Shown here: positions 27,481-36,872 of the stretch, piece by piece | How the letters are laid out: every line of letters starts with the position of its first letter | Numbering within the stretch: the first letter of the stretch is position 1 | Assembly: GCF_023897015.1 (NCBI RefSeq) | Contig: NZ_JAMHFY010000021.1 | Span: 26,789-90,788, forward strand | Source of the DNA: Desulfosporosinus nitroreducens | Lineage (GTDB): Bacteria > Bacillota > Desulfitobacteriia > Desulfitobacteriales > Desulfitobacteriaceae | Reading direction: 5' to 3' | Length of the DNA: 64,000 nucleotides | Program-made: the position numbers and the translations under genes | The notes under the pieces: model-generated | Database searches by the model: none | Told to the model about the DNA's origin: nothing | Seen by the model: the letters and a program-made list of their open reading frames with translations, nothing else

Positions 27481-27663
27481 ATGGAACGTCTCAATAATGA
27501 CCAAATAAGCCAACAAATAATTGCTACAAATTCAGATATTAAACGTTACTTGAATTTAGCACCTAGCTTTAAACTCACGCCACCCCAGTCTAAGACTAAA
27601 AACTCCTGTTATAATGCATCCATGCAGCCAGATCAGTTATCACGGCCTAAGCTTAGGCCTTAA
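27481..27663 (+). CDS. Possible small protein, unknown
   Basis: A 60-residue frame starting MERLNNDQIS with AGGGGGTGAG upstream. It follows eam by 36 bp. It has a polar, low-complexity composition and no recognisable domain. Its end runs into a perfect palindrome, so it may not be a real gene. Confidence 0.35.
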   Translation: MERLNNDQISQQIIATNSDIKRYLNLAPSFKLTPPQSKTKNSCYNASMQPDQLSRPKLRP

Positions 27664-27718
27664 TCCGAACTTCACTTCACATTTCTCCTTCTCTTTAGCG
27701 ATCCTTCGGGGTCGCTAT
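27644..27718 (+). terminator. Terminator region of the eam transcript
   Basis: A 16-bp perfect palindrome (GGCCTAAGCTTAGGCC, 27644-27659) is followed by a second stem (AGCGA..TCGCT, 27697-27716) with T-rich sequence. It also borders the convergent radical-SAM gene. Confidence 0.5.
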
Positions 27719-28644
27719 TTCTTTGCCCTTTTCCCTTGCCATGTATCTCTGAGTTCTAACTCAGCGTCGATGGCATTAAGAACTTCCCACTTCTTCCGAC
27801 TCCAAAGAGGCCCTATTAGATCATCTGGGGGACCATCTCCGGTCAAACGATGAATCACCATCTCTGGCGGTAAAATTTCTATAATATCCACAACAAGAGA
27901 GACATAGTCCTCTTTCGTCATGAGTTCAAATGGCTCGTTGTCATAAATTGTTGCCAATGGAGTGCCCTTGAGCACATGTAACAAATGAATTTTAATCCCT
28001 TGTATAGGCAGACTGGCAACTGCTTGCGCTGTTTCCAGCATTTCTGCTTTTGATTCTCCAGGCAAGCCTAGAATTATATGGGCACAAACCTGTATTCCTC
28101 TAAATCGTAATTGTTCTAGACCCTTAAGGAATTGGGAATAATCATGACCTCTTCTAATCCATTCCATAGTTCGATCATGACTGCTTTGCAAACCCAGCTC
28201 TACCCATAAATACGTCCGCCGATTCAGTTCCTCAAGATAGTCGAGCACATCTTCCGGCAAGCAGTCCGGCCTTGTTGAGACGGATAATCCAATGACATTT
28301 TCTTCTTCCAGGGCTTCTTCATAAACCTCGCGTAACCTTTCCAGCGAGGCATAGGTATTGGTATACGCTTGGAAATAAGCGATATATTTTGCGCTTGGCC
28401 ATTTCCTCTTCATTCGTTCCGAAACTTCGACAAATTGATCATGAAGGGATAACTTCTGATCTCCGGCAAAATCCCCGGATCCTCGCTCGCTGCAATAGAC
28501 ACACCCGCTCCACCCCAACGTTCCATCTCGATTTGGGCATGTAAATCCAGCGTCCAAAGAGACCTTAAAAACTTTCTCCCTAAATCGATTACGCAAGTGT
28601 TCATTAAAAGTAAGATATCGTTTCTTTTGCATAGTTGCTTCCAT
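27715..28644 (-). CDS. TIGR01212-family radical SAM protein (YtqA-like)
   Basis: 309 residues. The iron-sulfur Cys are spread in an extended motif (CPNRDGTLGWSGCVYCS), followed by the SAM-domain segments TYLWVELGLQS and VCAHIILGLPGE. The family is widespread in Firmicutes and related to Elp3-like tRNA enzymes, but without an acetyltransferase domain. Translation may begin at the first Met or four residues later, where a GGAAG is better placed. The substrate is unknown. Confidence 0.85.
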   Translation of the reverse strand: MEATMQKKRYLTFNEHLRNRFREKVFKVSLDAGFTCPNRDGTLGWSGCVYCSERGSGDFAGDQKLSLHDQFVEVSERMKRKWPSAKYIAYFQAYTNTYASLERLREVYEEALEEENVIGLSVSTRPDCLPEDVLDYLEELNRRTYLWVELGLQSSHDRTMEWIRRGHDYSQFLKGLEQLRFRGIQVCAHIILGLPGESKAEMLETAQAVASLPIQGIKIHLLHVLKGTPLATIYDNEPFELMTKEDYVSLVVDIIEILPPEMVIHRLTGDGPPDDLIGPLWSRKKWEVLNAIDAELELRDTWQGKRAKK

Positions 28645-28914
28645 TCTTTATTTTAAATCAACCCATCTTTCATCTTCTGACCAAGTTAGATAGTCAGCGT
28701 AGGAATAATTACCTTTTTCTTTTGGTTGTGGCATAAGGTTAATCAGCTCCAATTATGACCCTAAACATCAATTGTAAATGTACGAAAGGCAGGAAGGTAC
28801 AGGATAATATTACCACATTAAGCAGGCATTGCAAGATTGTTAAACCTTACTAAAGGGATTTCAAGAAGGGATTCCTTGATAACTGATAGAATGATAACCT
28901 CCAGGAGGTGTCAA

Positions 28915-29910
28915 ATGTACAATTCATTACTGGAAAGTTTACCCTTTCCCTCTCGCATCCCCTTGATGGGCGGCCCTACACCCCTTGAAAGAAGCCGTCT
29001 TGCTTGGGGTGATGATGCATTATATTGGAAACGAGACGACCTGACTCCCTACGGCCTTGGTGGGAATAAACTGCGCAAACTTGAATTTTTGATGGCCGAA
29101 GCACTAAGTCAAAAGGCAGATCTCATTATAACATCGGGTGCACCTCAGTCGAATCATGCTCGTCTCACTGCTGTCGTTTCCGCAATGTTTAAGCTTAAAC
29201 CCGTGATTGTTATTCCAGGAGAGACACCCACTGAATGGGGTGGCAACCTGCTTTTGGATCGTCTAGCCGGGGCAGAAATTATAGCTTGTGGAGAAGAACC
29301 CCTTGATCAAGCAGTGAACCGCATTTCCGCTGAAAAGAAATCACAGGGTTTCCATCCCTACGCAATCCCTCTAGGGGGCTCTAATGTTCTCGGATCGTTG
29401 GGATATTTTCTAGCTTTTTTCGAACTGCTTAAACAAGCTGAAGAACAAGGATGGGCCCCAAATACCCTGATTTGTTCAGTCGGCAGCGCCGGAACTCTAG
29501 CGGGGTTGATCGCCGCCAATGCTCTTCTCCCACACCCTCTTCGCGTACTGGGAGTCAATGTAATCCAAAGTTCGGATCAACTTCATACACAGGTTGAAAA
29601 ACTTGCTGCCGAGGTCTTGGATCTGCTTCATGTTCCTTGTTCTCTGCCATCTTTTGAAATTACTTCTAATTTTATCGGACCGGGATACGGCTTACCCACT
29701 CCTGAGTCTTCTAAGGTCATCATTGAGTGTTTTCGAACTGACGGTATCCTTTTTGATCCTGTTTACACTTCCAAAGGTGTTGCAGCAGTCAAACACCTGA
29801 TGCAACAAAAAAGCCAAGAATTCCCTGAGAAGATTGTCTTTTGGCACACTGGAGGCGGGCCAGCCATCTTTGATCAACATTATTATGCGGACCTTCTTAG
29901 TTACACCTGA
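28915..29910 (+). CDS. D-cysteine desulfhydrase / ACC deaminase-family PLP enzyme
   Basis: 331 residues of the fold-type II PLP family. The Schiff-base Lys lies in GLGGNKLRKLEF, a Ser-rich substrate loop is TSGAPQSNHARLTA, and the phosphate-binding turn is VGSAGTLAGL. The start at 28915 follows AGGAGGTG by five bases. Family members convert D-cysteine to pyruvate, H2S and ammonia, or deaminate ACC; the two cannot be told apart here. It converges with, and overlaps by 10 bp, the gene at 29901. Confidence 0.85.
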   Translation: MYNSLLESLPFPSRIPLMGGPTPLERSRLAWGDDALYWKRDDLTPYGLGGNKLRKLEFLMAEALSQKADLIITSGAPQSNHARLTAVVSAMFKLKPVIVIPGETPTEWGGNLLLDRLAGAEIIACGEEPLDQAVNRISAEKKSQGFHPYAIPLGGSNVLGSLGYFLAFFELLKQAEEQGWAPNTLICSVGSAGTLAGLIAANALLPHPLRVLGVNVIQSSDQLHTQVEKLAAEVLDLLHVPCSLPSFEITSNFIGPGYGLPTPESSKVIIECFRTDGILFDPVYTSKGVAAVKHLMQQKSQEFPEKIVFWHTGGGPAIFDQHYYADLLSYT

Positions 29911-30281
29911 TATAGCTCCAGTTTTTCTCCGCTCGGACCTCGAAAAAAGAAATTATACCGTCCTTCTCCTATCGACATGGGTTCCGAAGCAGTCAACTCA
30001 ACCTGATGGTCTTTTAAGTGATCAATCGCTTTTATAATATCGGATACACGGATTGCCAAGTGATTGACAACTCCATCCTGAAACTTTTGGCCATTAACAA
30101 CTTCCACCAGCTCCACAACAGTACCCCCTAATTCCAGAAAGACCAATTCCACCTCGCCTGGTTTAATCCGGTTTAAAAACTTAAAGCCAAGTACCTCAGT
30201 GTAAAACCGAATAGCCTTTTCCATTTCCAAGGCCTTAATTCCAATATGTTCGACTCCAATAAAAAGGGATTTGTTCTCCAT
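29901..30281 (-). CDS. VOC-family (glyoxalase-like) protein
   Basis: 126 residues with a single pair of beta-alpha-beta-beta-beta modules: VEHIGIKALEMEKAIRFYTE, then FLELGGTVVELVE, and NHLAIRVSDI, then GPSGEKLELYQ. The His and Glu of the usual metal site are present in each half. It may be methylmalonyl-CoA epimerase-like or a lactoylglutathione lyase relative. The start at 30281 is chosen over one 11 codons earlier because of GGGA spacing. Confidence 0.8.
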   Translation of the reverse strand: MENKSLFIGVEHIGIKALEMEKAIRFYTEVLGFKFLNRIKPGEVELVFLELGGTVVELVEVVNGQKFQDGVVNHLAIRVSDIIKAIDHLKDHQVELTASEPMSIGEGRYNFFFRGPSGEKLELYQV

Positions 30282-30436
30282 ATCTGTTCCCTGCCTTCTC
30301 ATTTTGTCTATCATTTCCCCGAGTTGTTTAAGAATGCTATTCTCTAGTCTCTAGTATATCCATTTAAATCCAGCTCAAAAAACGACTGTTAACACACTCC
30401 GCATATATTTTATTAACGTCTCTAATCCATATTTCT

Positions 30437-31636
30437 TCAAGCTTCCTCTTTAGGAAGGATAAAACCTTCCAGTTCTAACAGACTTTCCTTAATGTCTAAA
30501 CCCCCGGCATACCCTGTCAAACTTCCGTTTTTGCCGATCACTCGATGGCAGGGAACCACAATTCCAATTGGATTTCGATTGTTGGCCATGCCCACCGCTC
30601 TTTGCCCTTTTGGATTACCCACTCTCGCAGCAATATCACCATAACTGCGTGTCTCTCCGTATGGTATACGCAAAAGCTCTTTCCAAACTTGAAGTTGGAA
30701 AGGTGTCCCGACTTGATGAAGAGGGATGCTAAAGTCCTTAATTTTCCCTGTCAAATACTCTTGCAACTGACGAAAAGCCTCTGTATTAGGCTCGCGTTTT
30801 CGTATCAAAAACCATTTTGGGAACCAGCGTGCTGCCCATGTTCTCAAGGACTGTTCCTCCTCAACCATCGAGCCAATCCCTAACCAACATAAACCTGCCG
30901 CAGTGGAGGCAACCGTTAATTCAACCTCCATATCCTTCATATTCATCTGCTCCGACCAAACCGCAAGAGTTTGAACCTGCCAGAGTTCCTGAACAGTATA
31001 ACTGATAAATTTGCCATCTTGATAAAATTCAAGAAGATGCTGATCATTTTTTAAGCGCTGATCCAGATCTTTGGAAACGCTCCATTTAGGTCCTTGTTCA
31101 CGGTAAAGTTCAAAGTCATCCGCTGGTTTTCTCATCAGTGCATAAATCAAGGCAGCCAATCCCCGAGCGAAGGGTTCTTTAGCTTCTAAGAAGGGGCTTA
31201 TGCGTTCTTCCAGAGGATATACTAACTGTGGGGCAGTCTGTGCCAATTGCGCTAATCCCCATAGTGCTCCATCCCTTAAGCTCTCATCTTCTAACAACCC
31301 AGAAAGCATCCAATTAAAATGTCCACAAGTCTCTGGACAATGAGCAAGGAGGCTCCCTATGGCCTCAGATGCATTCCAAGCCGTCCCCCCAGATTCTTCA
31401 TTAAGCATCCAAAAATAGCGTCTTACAAGCTCTACCGCAAATGTGGGCTTTTCCTTTTCGATTTCACGAACTAAAAAACCTAAGGCTTCTACAGCTCTCC
31501 AAAATATAAGCCCATCTTTAACATAAATTCGCGTCATTAATTGTCGGTAGACATTCCTATGTTCTTTAGCCCAAATACTAAGTTGATTCCAATCCCTTTT
31601 CTCTAAAACTTGTTCTACATCTCTTTTAGTCGGCAT
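30437..31636 (-). CDS. HEAT-repeat / O6-alkylguanine-DNA alkyltransferase fusion
   Basis: 399 residues. Residues 1-190 are alpha-helical and HEAT-like (ALGFLVREIEKEKP, FWMLNEESGGTAWNASEAIG, similar to DVU0298-type proteins). After a linker of about 130 residues, a C-terminal MGMT domain carries the suicide Cys in IVVPCHRVIG and the helix-turn-helix Arg segment RAVGMANNRNP. The enzyme removes alkyl groups from guanine. An N-terminal HEAT module on MGMT is unusual and could aid DNA or protein docking. Confidence 0.88.
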   Translation of the reverse strand: MPTKRDVEQVLEKRDWNQLSIWAKEHRNVYRQLMTRIYVKDGLIFWRAVEALGFLVREIEKEKPTFAVELVRRYFWMLNEESGGTAWNASEAIGSLLAHCPETCGHFNWMLSGLLEDESLRDGALWGLAQLAQTAPQLVYPLEERISPFLEAKEPFARGLAALIYALMRKPADDFELYREQGPKWSVSKDLDQRLKNDQHLLEFYQDGKFISYTVQELWQVQTLAVWSEQMNMKDMEVELTVASTAAGLCWLGIGSMVEEEQSLRTWAARWFPKWFLIRKREPNTEAFRQLQEYLTGKIKDFSIPLHQVGTPFQLQVWKELLRIPYGETRSYGDIAARVGNPKGQRAVGMANNRNPIGIVVPCHRVIGKNGSLTGYAGGLDIKESLLELEGFILPKEEA

Positions 31637-31791
31637 TGGACACCCCTTCTCTCTTCTGCATATTTTTTACAGCCTTTTAAGTGCAAAACTTCCTTAACCT
31701 ATTTTTATTTGTTCCTTATTAAGAATCATCTTATCACAATTTAATTAAACTGTGTAAATAAAATAGCAGTCCTAAAAAATCACTCAAAATA

Positions 31792-31834
31792 ACGTTGGGC
31801 GTGCAACGAAGCGGCCCCGTTGTACTCCCAACGT
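31792..31834. other. Imperfect 17-bp stem hairpin
   Basis: ACGTTGGGCGTGCAACG and CGTTGTACTCCCAACGT pair around a GC-rich loop of 9 bases, in the gap between the tautomerase terminator and the MGMT fusion. It looks superficially attC-like but is shorter and lacks the shared central segment of the array sites. Confidence 0.5.
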
Positions 31835-31856
31835 CACTAAAACCTTTTTAAAGACC

Positions 31857-31891
31857 AAAATAGACGGCCTCCCTGAGGCCGCCTATTTTTT
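31857..31891 (-). terminator. Terminator of the tautomerase gene
   Basis: AATAGGCGGCCTC / GAGGCCGTCTATT stem with T run on either side, so it is probably bidirectional. Confidence 0.8.
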
Positions 31892-31902
31892 GAAATTAAA
31901 TA

Positions 31903-32115
31903 TTAATCTCTCTCTTTGTATTTATCCCAATAGGCAGTTTCAGTTAACACTTCCCCACCAATACCCATATTGCTGTATTCGTGTTCATCTAAGGTAACTG
32001 TGAAGGCTGCCATAGGAATTCCCAAGGCCTGGGAAGCAGCTTGACTCATTCCATGAATCAGACTCCTTTTTTGGTCAATAGTTAGGACAGGTCCATCAAA
32101 GTTAATCATTGGCAT
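31903..32115 (-). CDS. 4-oxalocrotonate tautomerase-family protein
   Basis: 70 residues with the catalytic N-terminal Pro after Met (MPMINFDGPVL) and the helix IDQKRSLIHGMSQAASQAL. It is a single-domain small tautomerase. The substrate is unknown. A two-domain relative sits in the cassette array at 53859. Confidence 0.85.
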   Translation of the reverse strand: MPMINFDGPVLTIDQKRSLIHGMSQAASQALGIPMAAFTVTLDEHEYSNMGIGGEVLTETAYWDKYKERD

Positions 32116-32302
32116 TTACAAGGCACCTCCGCTAAATTCATTGTTTTACTCTTAATATAAAATTCCCGTTTTAAACCAAAAACATGTAACCTTCATCAAC
32201 GTCTTGATCTTTTTATTTTGCCTTATTTGCAAGAAATCCCCTTAAGATTTTCCCTTCATTTCTTTCTTTTAGCTAACTCCCATTATTCTATCAAAAAAAA
32301 TA

Positions 32303-32330
32303 TCAGCCATGTACAAGAAAACATGGCTGA
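32303..32330 (-). terminator. Terminator of the cbiMQO operon
   Basis: TCAGCCATGT-N8-ACATGGCTGA, followed on the minus strand by ATTTTTTTT. It lies 100 bp after cbiO. Confidence 0.8.
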
Positions 32331-32433
32331 CACATCACAAGGGAGTATATAGTTGTATTTATGAAGTATTATAAAAAAAGCTTCTATAATAAATATAAAG
32401 GATTTTTACGTAAAAAATTTGATAAATAGCCGA

Positions 32434-33192
32434 TTAAACTTTTTTAGTCCTACAAACAGGACAGTTCTGCAGTGACAATGGTATCTCAAGGCCACAGGCA
32501 TCCATCAATTCGGCATTCACCAGAATTTCAGAAGTTACCCCATCCGCGGCAATTTCGCCATTTTTAATAACAATAGTCCTGTCACACATTTCGAAAATCA
32601 TGTCTAAATCATGGCTGGTGATAATCTTTGTATGGTTAAAGCTTGTTAAGAGTTTCATAACCTTACGTCTAGATTTAGGATCTAGAGCTGCAGTTGGTTC
32701 ATCCATCACCAAAATATCGGGGTGCATCGAAAGTACCGAGGCAATAGCCGCAGCTCGCTTTTCCCCGCCGGACAATTTAAAGGGCGCACGATCTTTTAGA
32801 TGAAGGATGCCCACCAGCTCTAAGGCATTGAGAACACGCTTTTCGACTTCCTTTTCATCAAGTTTATAGTTACGAGGTCCGAAGGCTACGTCATCATAGA
32901 CAGTATTCATGAATAATTGGTCGTCAGGATCCTGAAAAACCATCCCTAAACTTTTGCGAATCATAGGAAGTGTCTTTTTTGTAACATGGACATCTCCTAC
33001 ACAAACTTCTCCCTGACTTGGAAAAATTACGCCCATGAGCAACATTAGCAGCGTCGATTTTCCTGCTCCATTGGCTCCAATAATGCCTACTGACTCCCCA
33101 TGATAGATACAAAAGGACATCCCTTTGACTGCTTTATGGTCATCCGGATAACTATAATGAAGATCCTTGACCTCTAGCTTATGATGACTCAT
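32434..33192 (-). CDS. cbiO: Cobalt/nickel ECF transporter ATPase
   Basis: 252 residues with Walker A GANGAGKSTLL, signature KLSGGEKRAAAIA, Walker B ILVMDEPTAALD and the ECF-type FQDPDDQLF Q-loop. The C-terminus ends with a Cys pair (CPVCRTKK), an uncommon tail that may bind metal. It overlaps cbiQ by four bases. Confidence 0.93.
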   Translation of the reverse strand: MSHHKLEVKDLHYSYPDDHKAVKGMSFCIYHGESVGIIGANGAGKSTLLMLLMGVIFPSQGEVCVGDVHVTKKTLPMIRKSLGMVFQDPDDQLFMNTVYDDVAFGPRNYKLDEKEVEKRVLNALELVGILHLKDRAPFKLSGGEKRAAAIASVLSMHPDILVMDEPTAALDPKSRRKVMKLLTSFNHTKIITSHDLDMIFEMCDRTIVIKNGEIAADGVTSEILVNAELMDACGLEIPLSLQNCPVCRTKKV

Positions 33193-34016
33193 TTTATCAC
33201 TCCTGTTATCAATGAACCTATTAACATTGGAATATTATACATCCTCGCAACGGCGAAGAATAATGCCCACCCTATAAAATAGGATAAATCCCAAGCTCTA
33301 ATTTCCTTAAAGCCTCCTGTGTTGTACTCCCCCGCAAACCCTCTTAAACACATTGCTTCATAAATTCGCTGAGCTCTGTCAAAGGTGCGGAGGATAAGTT
33401 GTCCCGCCAATGAGCCCCAAGCACTTCGATGGACACCTTTTTGGTTCGGTGCCCGTAGAGAATACGCCCTTAAGATTCGGGCTACCTCTTCCATCAATAC
33501 TGAAATATAACGATAGGTTAAGAGCAGTTGAAGCACAAATATACGAGGAATTTTCATCATCCTTAAGGCCCCTGCCAACCGATCCATCCCCGTAGTCGCA
33601 ATAAGAAGGAGAGCTGCGGTTACAGTTAGTCCGCTTTTTAACAAAATTGAACCAAACGTAATCCACCCTCTGGAGATTACTCTTTCACCCAGTAAATAGC
33701 CTTGCTGATCGAAGAAAGGATTTAGTATACCTATCCCAATAATAAATGGAGAAACAATTAAGATCCTTAGAAGTATGGGCTTAACAGGCAGTTCTGCCAA
33801 AGTAAAGACCATCACTGGGTAAATGAGGAAAGGCAACAACCCGCCAATTTCATATCTTCCAAAGGAGACAACCACAGTTAAATAACTAACTGTGGTTAAT
33901 AATTTCATTAGCGAATGCAGTTTGTGTATCACGGTTTCCTGCCGAGCCAAATCGTCAAGAATCCGCATATTGTACAATGAATTCATGATGTTTGCCATAT
34001 TAACAATCCAATCCAA
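33189..34016 (-). CDS. cbiQ: Cobalt/nickel ECF transporter transmembrane component
   Basis: 275 residues with about five TM helices and two coupling Arg motifs (ARILRAYSLRAPN and AQRIYEAMCLRGFAG). It couples cbiO to the substrate component CbiM. The gene order cbiM-cbiQ-cbiO on one strand defines a group I ECF importer. Confidence 0.9.
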   Translation of the reverse strand: MDWIVNMANIMNSLYNMRILDDLARQETVIHKLHSLMKLLTTVSYLTVVVSFGRYEIGGLLPFLIYPVMVFTLAELPVKPILLRILIVSPFIIGIGILNPFFDQQGYLLGERVISRGWITFGSILLKSGLTVTAALLLIATTGMDRLAGALRMMKIPRIFVLQLLLTYRYISVLMEEVARILRAYSLRAPNQKGVHRSAWGSLAGQLILRTFDRAQRIYEAMCLRGFAGEYNTGGFKEIRAWDLSYFIGWALFFAVARMYNIPMLIGSLITGVIK

Positions 34017-34053
34017 TATAAGTAATTTAGGCAGACCTACCGGTAAATAAGCT

Positions 34054-35106
34054 TTAGATACTTACCTTACTCTTTCTTTTCTTTAACATACTGATACCAA
34101 ATCCCATAAAGGCAGCCAATAAAAGTGTCATTCCACCGCCCACTAATCCGGCAGCGCTCGTTCCTCCACTTATAGCCGGCCAAGCATCTCCGCCTTCTCC
34201 AACACCAGGTTCCGGCTCATTTCCCGATGCTTTAAACGAATAATCTGGCAAAAATGCAATTTTACTCTGTAAGTGCAAGAGCGTTTGATGCAGACCCTCT
34301 GGCGCCTCCAATTCGGCTGTGCCAGCAGTATTTATCATGGCCCATTCTAACCCATCCGGATCGGAAGAGGCAAACCAGGATAACCCCGCTCCAGTAATCA
34401 TTGCAACGATAACCAGTCCTCCAACAACCTTCTTTATAGCGACATTGCCTAAAGCTTCACCCGAGGCAGCCTTTTCGATAATTTCTGGTCGAGAGTTCCA
34501 AATGTAGGCTACAACAGCTGCTGTGACAAGGCCTTCAACTGCACCAATTGCCAAATGAATAGGTTGCATCAACAATAAAAACGTTCCAAAAGGCAACTCA
34601 GTCTTACCGGAAAAGAGCGTTTCAAGCACGACCCCAAAGGCACCTAGCTGAAGGCCGATAATCGCTGTAAAGAGAGAGGCAATGAGAATCCGCCTAGTGG
34701 AATACCCTTGTTTCATAAACGTTTTATAAATCAATGGATAGGCAATAAAACAGGTGAAAAAACCCATATTAAAAACATTACTCCCTAAAGCTAACAACCC
34801 TCCATCAGCGAAAAACAGCGCTTGTATCGTAAGGACAGAAGCCATAGTCAGGAAGCCCGCATAGGGACCAAGCAAGATAGCGAGAATTAAACCTCCTCCA
34901 ATATGACCACTTGAGCCGGTTCCTGGTATCGAGAAGTTAATCATCTGGGAGGCAAAGATAAATGCACCCATCACTCCCATTAAAGGAACTTTCTTTTCAT
35001 CCATCTCGGTTTGAATCTTCTTAATCGAATAGGCCGCAACTCCTGCAGTTGCTACCCACATGGTTCCACCCACTATCGGTGAAATCAAGGCATCTGCCAT
35101 ATGCAT
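34054..35106 (-). CDS. cbiM: CbiM/NikM substrate component with fused CbiN-like tail
   Basis: About 350 residues. The N-terminus is MHMADALISP; the early His is a known metal ligand in this family. About seven TM helices follow (GTGSSGHIGGGLILAILLGP). After residue 230 a C-terminal pair of TM helices with an external loop takes the place of separate CbiN/NikN. The start at 35106 is used because AAAGGAGGAG precedes it. The substrate is Co2+ or Ni2+. A hairpin element (35221-35268) lies upstream. Confidence 0.9.
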   Translation of the reverse strand: MHMADALISPIVGGTMWVATAGVAAYSIKKIQTEMDEKKVPLMGVMGAFIFASQMINFSIPGTGSSGHIGGGLILAILLGPYAGFLTMASVLTIQALFFADGGLLALGSNVFNMGFFTCFIAYPLIYKTFMKQGYSTRRILIASLFTAIIGLQLGAFGVVLETLFSGKTELPFGTFLLLMQPIHLAIGAVEGLVTAAVVAYIWNSRPEIIEKAASGEALGNVAIKKVVGGLVIVAMITGAGLSWFASSDPDGLEWAMINTAGTAELEAPEGLHQTLLHLQSKIAFLPDYSFKASGNEPEPGVGEGGDAWPAISGGTSAAGLVGGGMTLLLAAFMGFGISMLKKRKSKVSI

Positions 35107-35220
35107 AAGTATCTCCTCCTTTATTATACATTCATACCCCAATCTTTGTCCTTTACAATCTGATAATTTCTATAAAGTTTAAAGTAAATGACACAATATC
35201 CATTACTTCTCACGCAAATA

Positions 35221-35268
35221 AAAAAACCACAAAGTTGACCCTAACGAGTCAAACCTCCATGGTTTTTG
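35221..35268 (-). promoter_or_regulatory. GACCATGGAGGT hairpin element, copy 1 (cbiM leader)
   Basis: On the minus strand: AACCATGGAGGTTTGAC, short loop, GGTCAA, CTTTGTGGTTTTTTTA. An outer stem encloses an inner stem and ends in a T run. It is 115 bp before cbiM. Three other copies are at 35739, 39661 and 41214. The rest of 35106-35487 shows nothing else. Confidence 0.6.
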
Positions 35269-35486
35269 CAACACCTTCTTGGCTTGCTATGCAATATCAT
35301 ATTTTTCCTAAACTACATTATTCGTTCTACATTCGTTCTACACACATTCCTACTTTTCCTGCATGGTAAAAAAAAATTGTAATGCTGTTCTTCCCTTATT
35401 TACCCGAAACATAGGTGCAATGCAAGAAATAGTATAGGTCCATATATTTAATTTATAATTAATAACCAAAATTGTCAATACAATTC

Positions 35487-35714
35487 TTACAACTTTAATG
35501 CCACCAACTCGGAAACCTTCATACCAGGCAGTCCCAGACTAAAAATCATCTCTCCCAAGTCACTATCCTGAGTAAGGCTAACAATCTCATTTTCACATAC
35601 TAGAAAGCGTATTAAGGACGATAGCCCCTGAGCAAGAAGTTCTCCATAAAACAGAAAATAATTTTCAGTAGCTGAAGAAGGAATAATCGTATTTATGTAG
35701 AATGTAATATGCAT
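35487..35714 (-). CDS. Hypothetical protein, doubtful
   Basis: A 75-residue frame (MHITFYINTI...), with a plausible C-terminal helix (LGEMIFSLGLPGMKVSELV) but a poor ribosome site. No domain is recognised. It lies between two hairpin elements and may be a remnant. Confidence 0.35.
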   Translation of the reverse strand: MHITFYINTIIPSSATENYFLFYGELLAQGLSSLIRFLVCENEIVSLTQDSDLGEMIFSLGLPGMKVSELVALKL

Positions 35715-35738
35715 AAATAAAAATGCTAAATATTAAAA

Positions 35739-35794
35739 GACCATGGAGGTCTTAATTAGACTTAAAGTCTAATTATTTCTTCCATGGTCTTTTT
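35739..35794 (+). promoter_or_regulatory. GACCATGGAGGT hairpin element, copy 2
   Basis: GACCATGGA pairs with TCCATGGTC, and inside it TTAATTAGACTT pairs with AAGTCTAATTA. A TTTTT run follows. Downstream, a strong ribosome site (AGGAGGTGATTG) leads only into a decayed frame at 35815. Confidence 0.6.
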
Positions 35795-35814
35795 AGTTTC
35801 ATATAGGAGGTGAT

Positions 35815-35945
35815 TGATGCAATACTAAACCAAGATTTGATGACTTTCGAAAAAGCTTGCAACGTGAATTCGATGCTCCAAAGCCCCTTGATATCTTTCT
35901 ACCTGCACCTTACGTGCGAAAATGTCAACATATTATTTTCTAAAG
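35815..35945 (+). pseudogene. Decayed short gene below hairpin copy 2
   Basis: The ATG after AGGAGGTGATTG reaches a stop within three codons. Another frame gives DLMTFEKACNVNSMLQSP, which may recall the start of FmdE (WEKAVEFHGH), but the likeness is weak. The remaining interval up to 36054 holds no gene. Confidence 0.3.
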
Positions 35946-36053
35946 ACAGTTTGGATCTTTAGGAAGCTATCAACTTCAGACTTAATGATATTCTGATCTG
36001 ACCGTCACAATGTTATTGGGTCTGGGCTAACCAAAACGTTCCTACCTAGTTTT

Positions 36054-36091
36054 AAAAAAGGTTGACTCCCTATTTTTGGAGTCAACCTTTT
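36054..36091. terminator. Bidirectional terminator below the corrinoid/siderophore ABC operon
   Basis: AAAAGGTTGACTCC-N9-GGAGTCAACCTTTT, with A and T runs on both sides. Confidence 0.85.
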
Positions 36092-36119
36092 CTATATTAT
36101 CCACTTCAAACCCAATTTC

Positions 36120-36872
36120 CTAACTTGGAATCACCACTATTTGGTTCTGTACCCGTTCCACCCTTACCGGGACCCCATACGCCTGAGAGATATTTTCAGC
36201 TGTCATCACTTCAGATCCTCCAGCAGCAAAGACTTTTGTATTCTGTAATAATAAAAATTTATCCGAAAAACGTAAAGCCAGATTTAGATCGTGCATCACA
36301 GCAACCACTGCAATGTTCTTCTCTTTAGCAGCATTGTGAATGGTCCTTAACACTTCGATTTGATTTCTTAGATCCAAGTTACTGGTTGGTTCATCTAATA
36401 ACAGAACTTCGGGTTCTTGAGCCAAGGCCCTAGCAATGATGACTTTCTGCAGTTCCCCTCCACTCAGTTCATCTAAGTAGCGAAGAGCAAACTCCTTCAG
36501 ACCAGTTTTTGCCAATATTTCTTGCACCAGCGCCAAATCTGACGCCGTCGCCTCCCACTTAATATGAGGCTTGCGGCCTAAAAGTACAGCGTCAAAGACA
36601 GTCTGCCGATTGCTCTCGTAATGCTGTGAGACATACGCCATCTTTAGAGCTATTGCCAAGCGACTAAGCTTAGACACCTCCTGGTTGTCCAATAGAATAT
36701 TGCCCTTTTTCGGCAGCAAAATCCTGTTTAAAGTCTTGAGCAGCGTGGATTTTCCAGCACCATTGTTCCCTAATATGGAGAGGAACTCCCCTTTTTGCAC
36801 AGAAAAGCCCACTTTATCCAAAATTGTTCGAGAGCTGTAACTAAATTCGATCCCTTTGACGGATAAGATCAT
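36120..36872 (-). CDS. FecCD-type ABC importer ATPase
   Basis: 250 residues with Walker A GNNGAGKSTLLKTL, signature DELSGGELQKVIIARAL and Walker B VLLLDEPTSNLD, of the BtuD/FecE/FepC family. It overlaps the permease by four bases. The operon stands below a cobalamin riboswitch, which suggests corrinoid uptake, but siderophore uptake is also possible. Confidence 0.9.
   Translation of the reverse strand: MILSVKGIEFSYSSRTILDKVGFSVQKGEFLSILGNNGAGKSTLLKTLNRILLPKKGNILLDNQEVSKLSRLAIALKMAYVSQHYESNRQTVFDAVLLGRKPHIKWEATASDLALVQEILAKTGLKEFALRYLDELSGGELQKVIIARALAQEPEVLLLDEPTSNLDLRNQIEVLRTIHNAAKEKNIAVVAVMHDLNLALRFSDKFLLLQNTKVFAAGGSEVMTAENISQAYGVPVRVERVQNQIVVIPS

Noticed and set aside
31792..31834. Hairpin beginning AACGTTGGG as a possible isolated attC site
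   Set aside because: It is only 43 bp, has a 9-base loop, lacks the shared central segment and is 12 kb from the array.
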